From: JBAPUB01 sp049282455
GTDB taxonomy: Bacteria > Actinomycetota > Actinomycetes > JAHEKZ01
Length of the DNA stretch: 5,425 nt
Direction of reading: 5' to 3'
Assembly (NCBI GenBank): GCA_049282455.1
Contig: JBAPUB010000121.1
Location: 1 to 5,425 of the forward strand
Of this stretch, positions 4,732 through 5,425 are shown piece by piece (the first letter of the stretch is position 1; the number at the start of each line of letters is the position of its first letter). The notes under the pieces are model-generated. The model was not told the DNA's origin, did not search any database, and saw only the letters and a program-made list of their open reading frames with translations. The translations under genes and the position numbers were made by a program.

Positions 4732-5425
4732 CCGAACCAGGAATCTCCACTTCGGCCTTGCGCGGACCGTTTCGGAACATCTCTCGGGCCTGGCCCATGG
4801 TGATGGCGGTCAACACGATGAGGACCGCTGCCGACGCGGTCGCCGACCAGCTGGCATTGGTCATCCCCAGGTGAGCCAGGACGATGAGCATCATGCCGCG
4901 GCCCACGACGGCGATGGCGGAGATCACAGCTTCGTCGCGACGCGGACCCTGGTCGACCGCCAACACCCGAAGCAGCCAGAGGCTGACCGCAAGACAGACC
5001 AGCAACGTCCCAGCGAGGGTCCGCGTCGGGCTCTGCACGCCGAGGAGGATCACCAGGCTCCCAGCGACCCAGAGCACAGCGCTGGTTCGACAGGTGGCGG
5101 AGCGTCCGTGCCGAACGAGGAAGGTCCGCTTGCCGAAGAGCGCGTCACCGCGAACGTCGCGGAAGTCCTTGAGCAGTATTCGACCGATGAAGCCGACGTA
5201 CAGTCCCAGCAGTAGCACGAGGTCGCCGGCCGAGAGCCCGCCCGTCGCTGCGAAGACGGCTAGAAGGTAGGGAACGGCCACGAAGCACGCCGGAAGGACG
5301 AGGGCGGCGACAGCTCCGCGTCCGCAGATGCGGGTCGGGGGCAGGGAGTAGGCCGCGCTGACGACGAGTCCGCAGCAGATCACGAGGAGCGCCTGCCACC
5401 CGACCGATGCGGCAGCAGCCAGGGC
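4682..5425 (-). CDS. UbiA family prenyltransferase (partial, N-terminus beyond the window)
   Basis: C-terminal 247 residues of a polytopic membrane prenyltransferase; the frame stays open to the window edge, so a GTG at 5383 is unlikely to be the start. The second Asp-rich motif of the family is intact as KDFRDVRGDALFGKRTF, a DxxDxxxD arrangement at 5144-5167, preceded by AYSLPPTRI, the usual UbiA YSxPP element. About six hydrophobic helices are present, then a polar tail of about 30 residues. The first Asp motif (NDxxDxxxD) should lie upstream and cannot be seen. UbiA enzymes join a prenyl diphosphate to an aromatic or lipid acceptor, as in quinone, tocopherol, chlorophyll or ether-lipid synthesis; which applies here cannot be told. 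The gene converges on the redox operon, and its last 50 bp lie antisense to the second FMN-binding gene. Confidence 0.85.
   Translation of the reverse strand, partial: ALAAAASVGWQALLVICCGLVVSAAYSLPPTRICGRGAVAALVLPACFVAVPYLLAVFAATGGLSAGDLVLLLGLYVGFIGRILLKDFRDVRGDALFGKRTFLVRHGRSATCRTSAVLWVAGSLVILLGVQSPTRTLAGTLLVCLAVSLWLLRVLAVDQGPRRDEAVISAIAVVGRGMMLIVLAHLGMTNASWSATASAAVLIVLTAITMGQAREMFRNGPRKAEVEIPGSVSLAGPQERSPTATTP

Overview
The window is high-GC, with G/C-rich third codon positions, frequent GTG starts and short intergenic gaps. This points to an actinobacterium; the exact genus cannot be read from the sequence. All named functions rest on motif reading, with no database search.

Layout. Positions 58-621 (minus) encode a RimJ/RimL-type GNAT acetyltransferase. 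Positions 622-899 are a divergent intergenic region unusually rich in dyads: a perfect 18-bp palindrome at 643-660, a TAGGCCATC direct repeat flanking a 15-bp dyad (693-736), an 18-bp dyad at 821-838, and a three-arm self-complementary leader (862-890) touching the Shine-Dalgarno of the next gene. Positions 900-4731 (plus) form a compact four-gene operon: a ferric-reductase-like transmembrane flavocytochrome (900-2342), an exported FMN-binding-domain protein with a long Lys/Ser/Pro linker (2374-3096), an ApbE-type FAD:protein FMN transferase (3093-3902), and a second FMN-binding-domain protein carrying an unusual ~100-residue helical domain (3925-4731). From the far end, a UbiA-family prenyltransferase (minus, 4682 to beyond the window) converges on the operon and overlaps its last gene by 50 bp.

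How the genes fit together (inference). The flavocytochrome would take electrons from cytosolic NAD(P)H through FAD and two b-type hemes to the outer face of the membrane. ApbE would attach FMN to a Ser in the SGAS motif of each FMN-binding protein. The two flavinylated proteins, each held on an N-terminal hydrophobic segment and a flexible or helical spacer, would carry electrons away from the membrane. This is a compact actinobacterial version of the known association between ApbE flavinylation and extracytosolic electron transfer. Its terminal acceptor is not evident here. The neighbouring UbiA enzyme could supply a prenylated quinone or lipid, but its convergent orientation makes that link uncertain.

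The points most worth checking are the alternative-hairpin leader, the cytosolic-looking ApbE paired with exported substrates that have KR-type signal sequences, the Ser-for-Thr and Ala-for-Asp changes shared by both flavinylation motifs, and the helical domain of the second FMN-binding protein.
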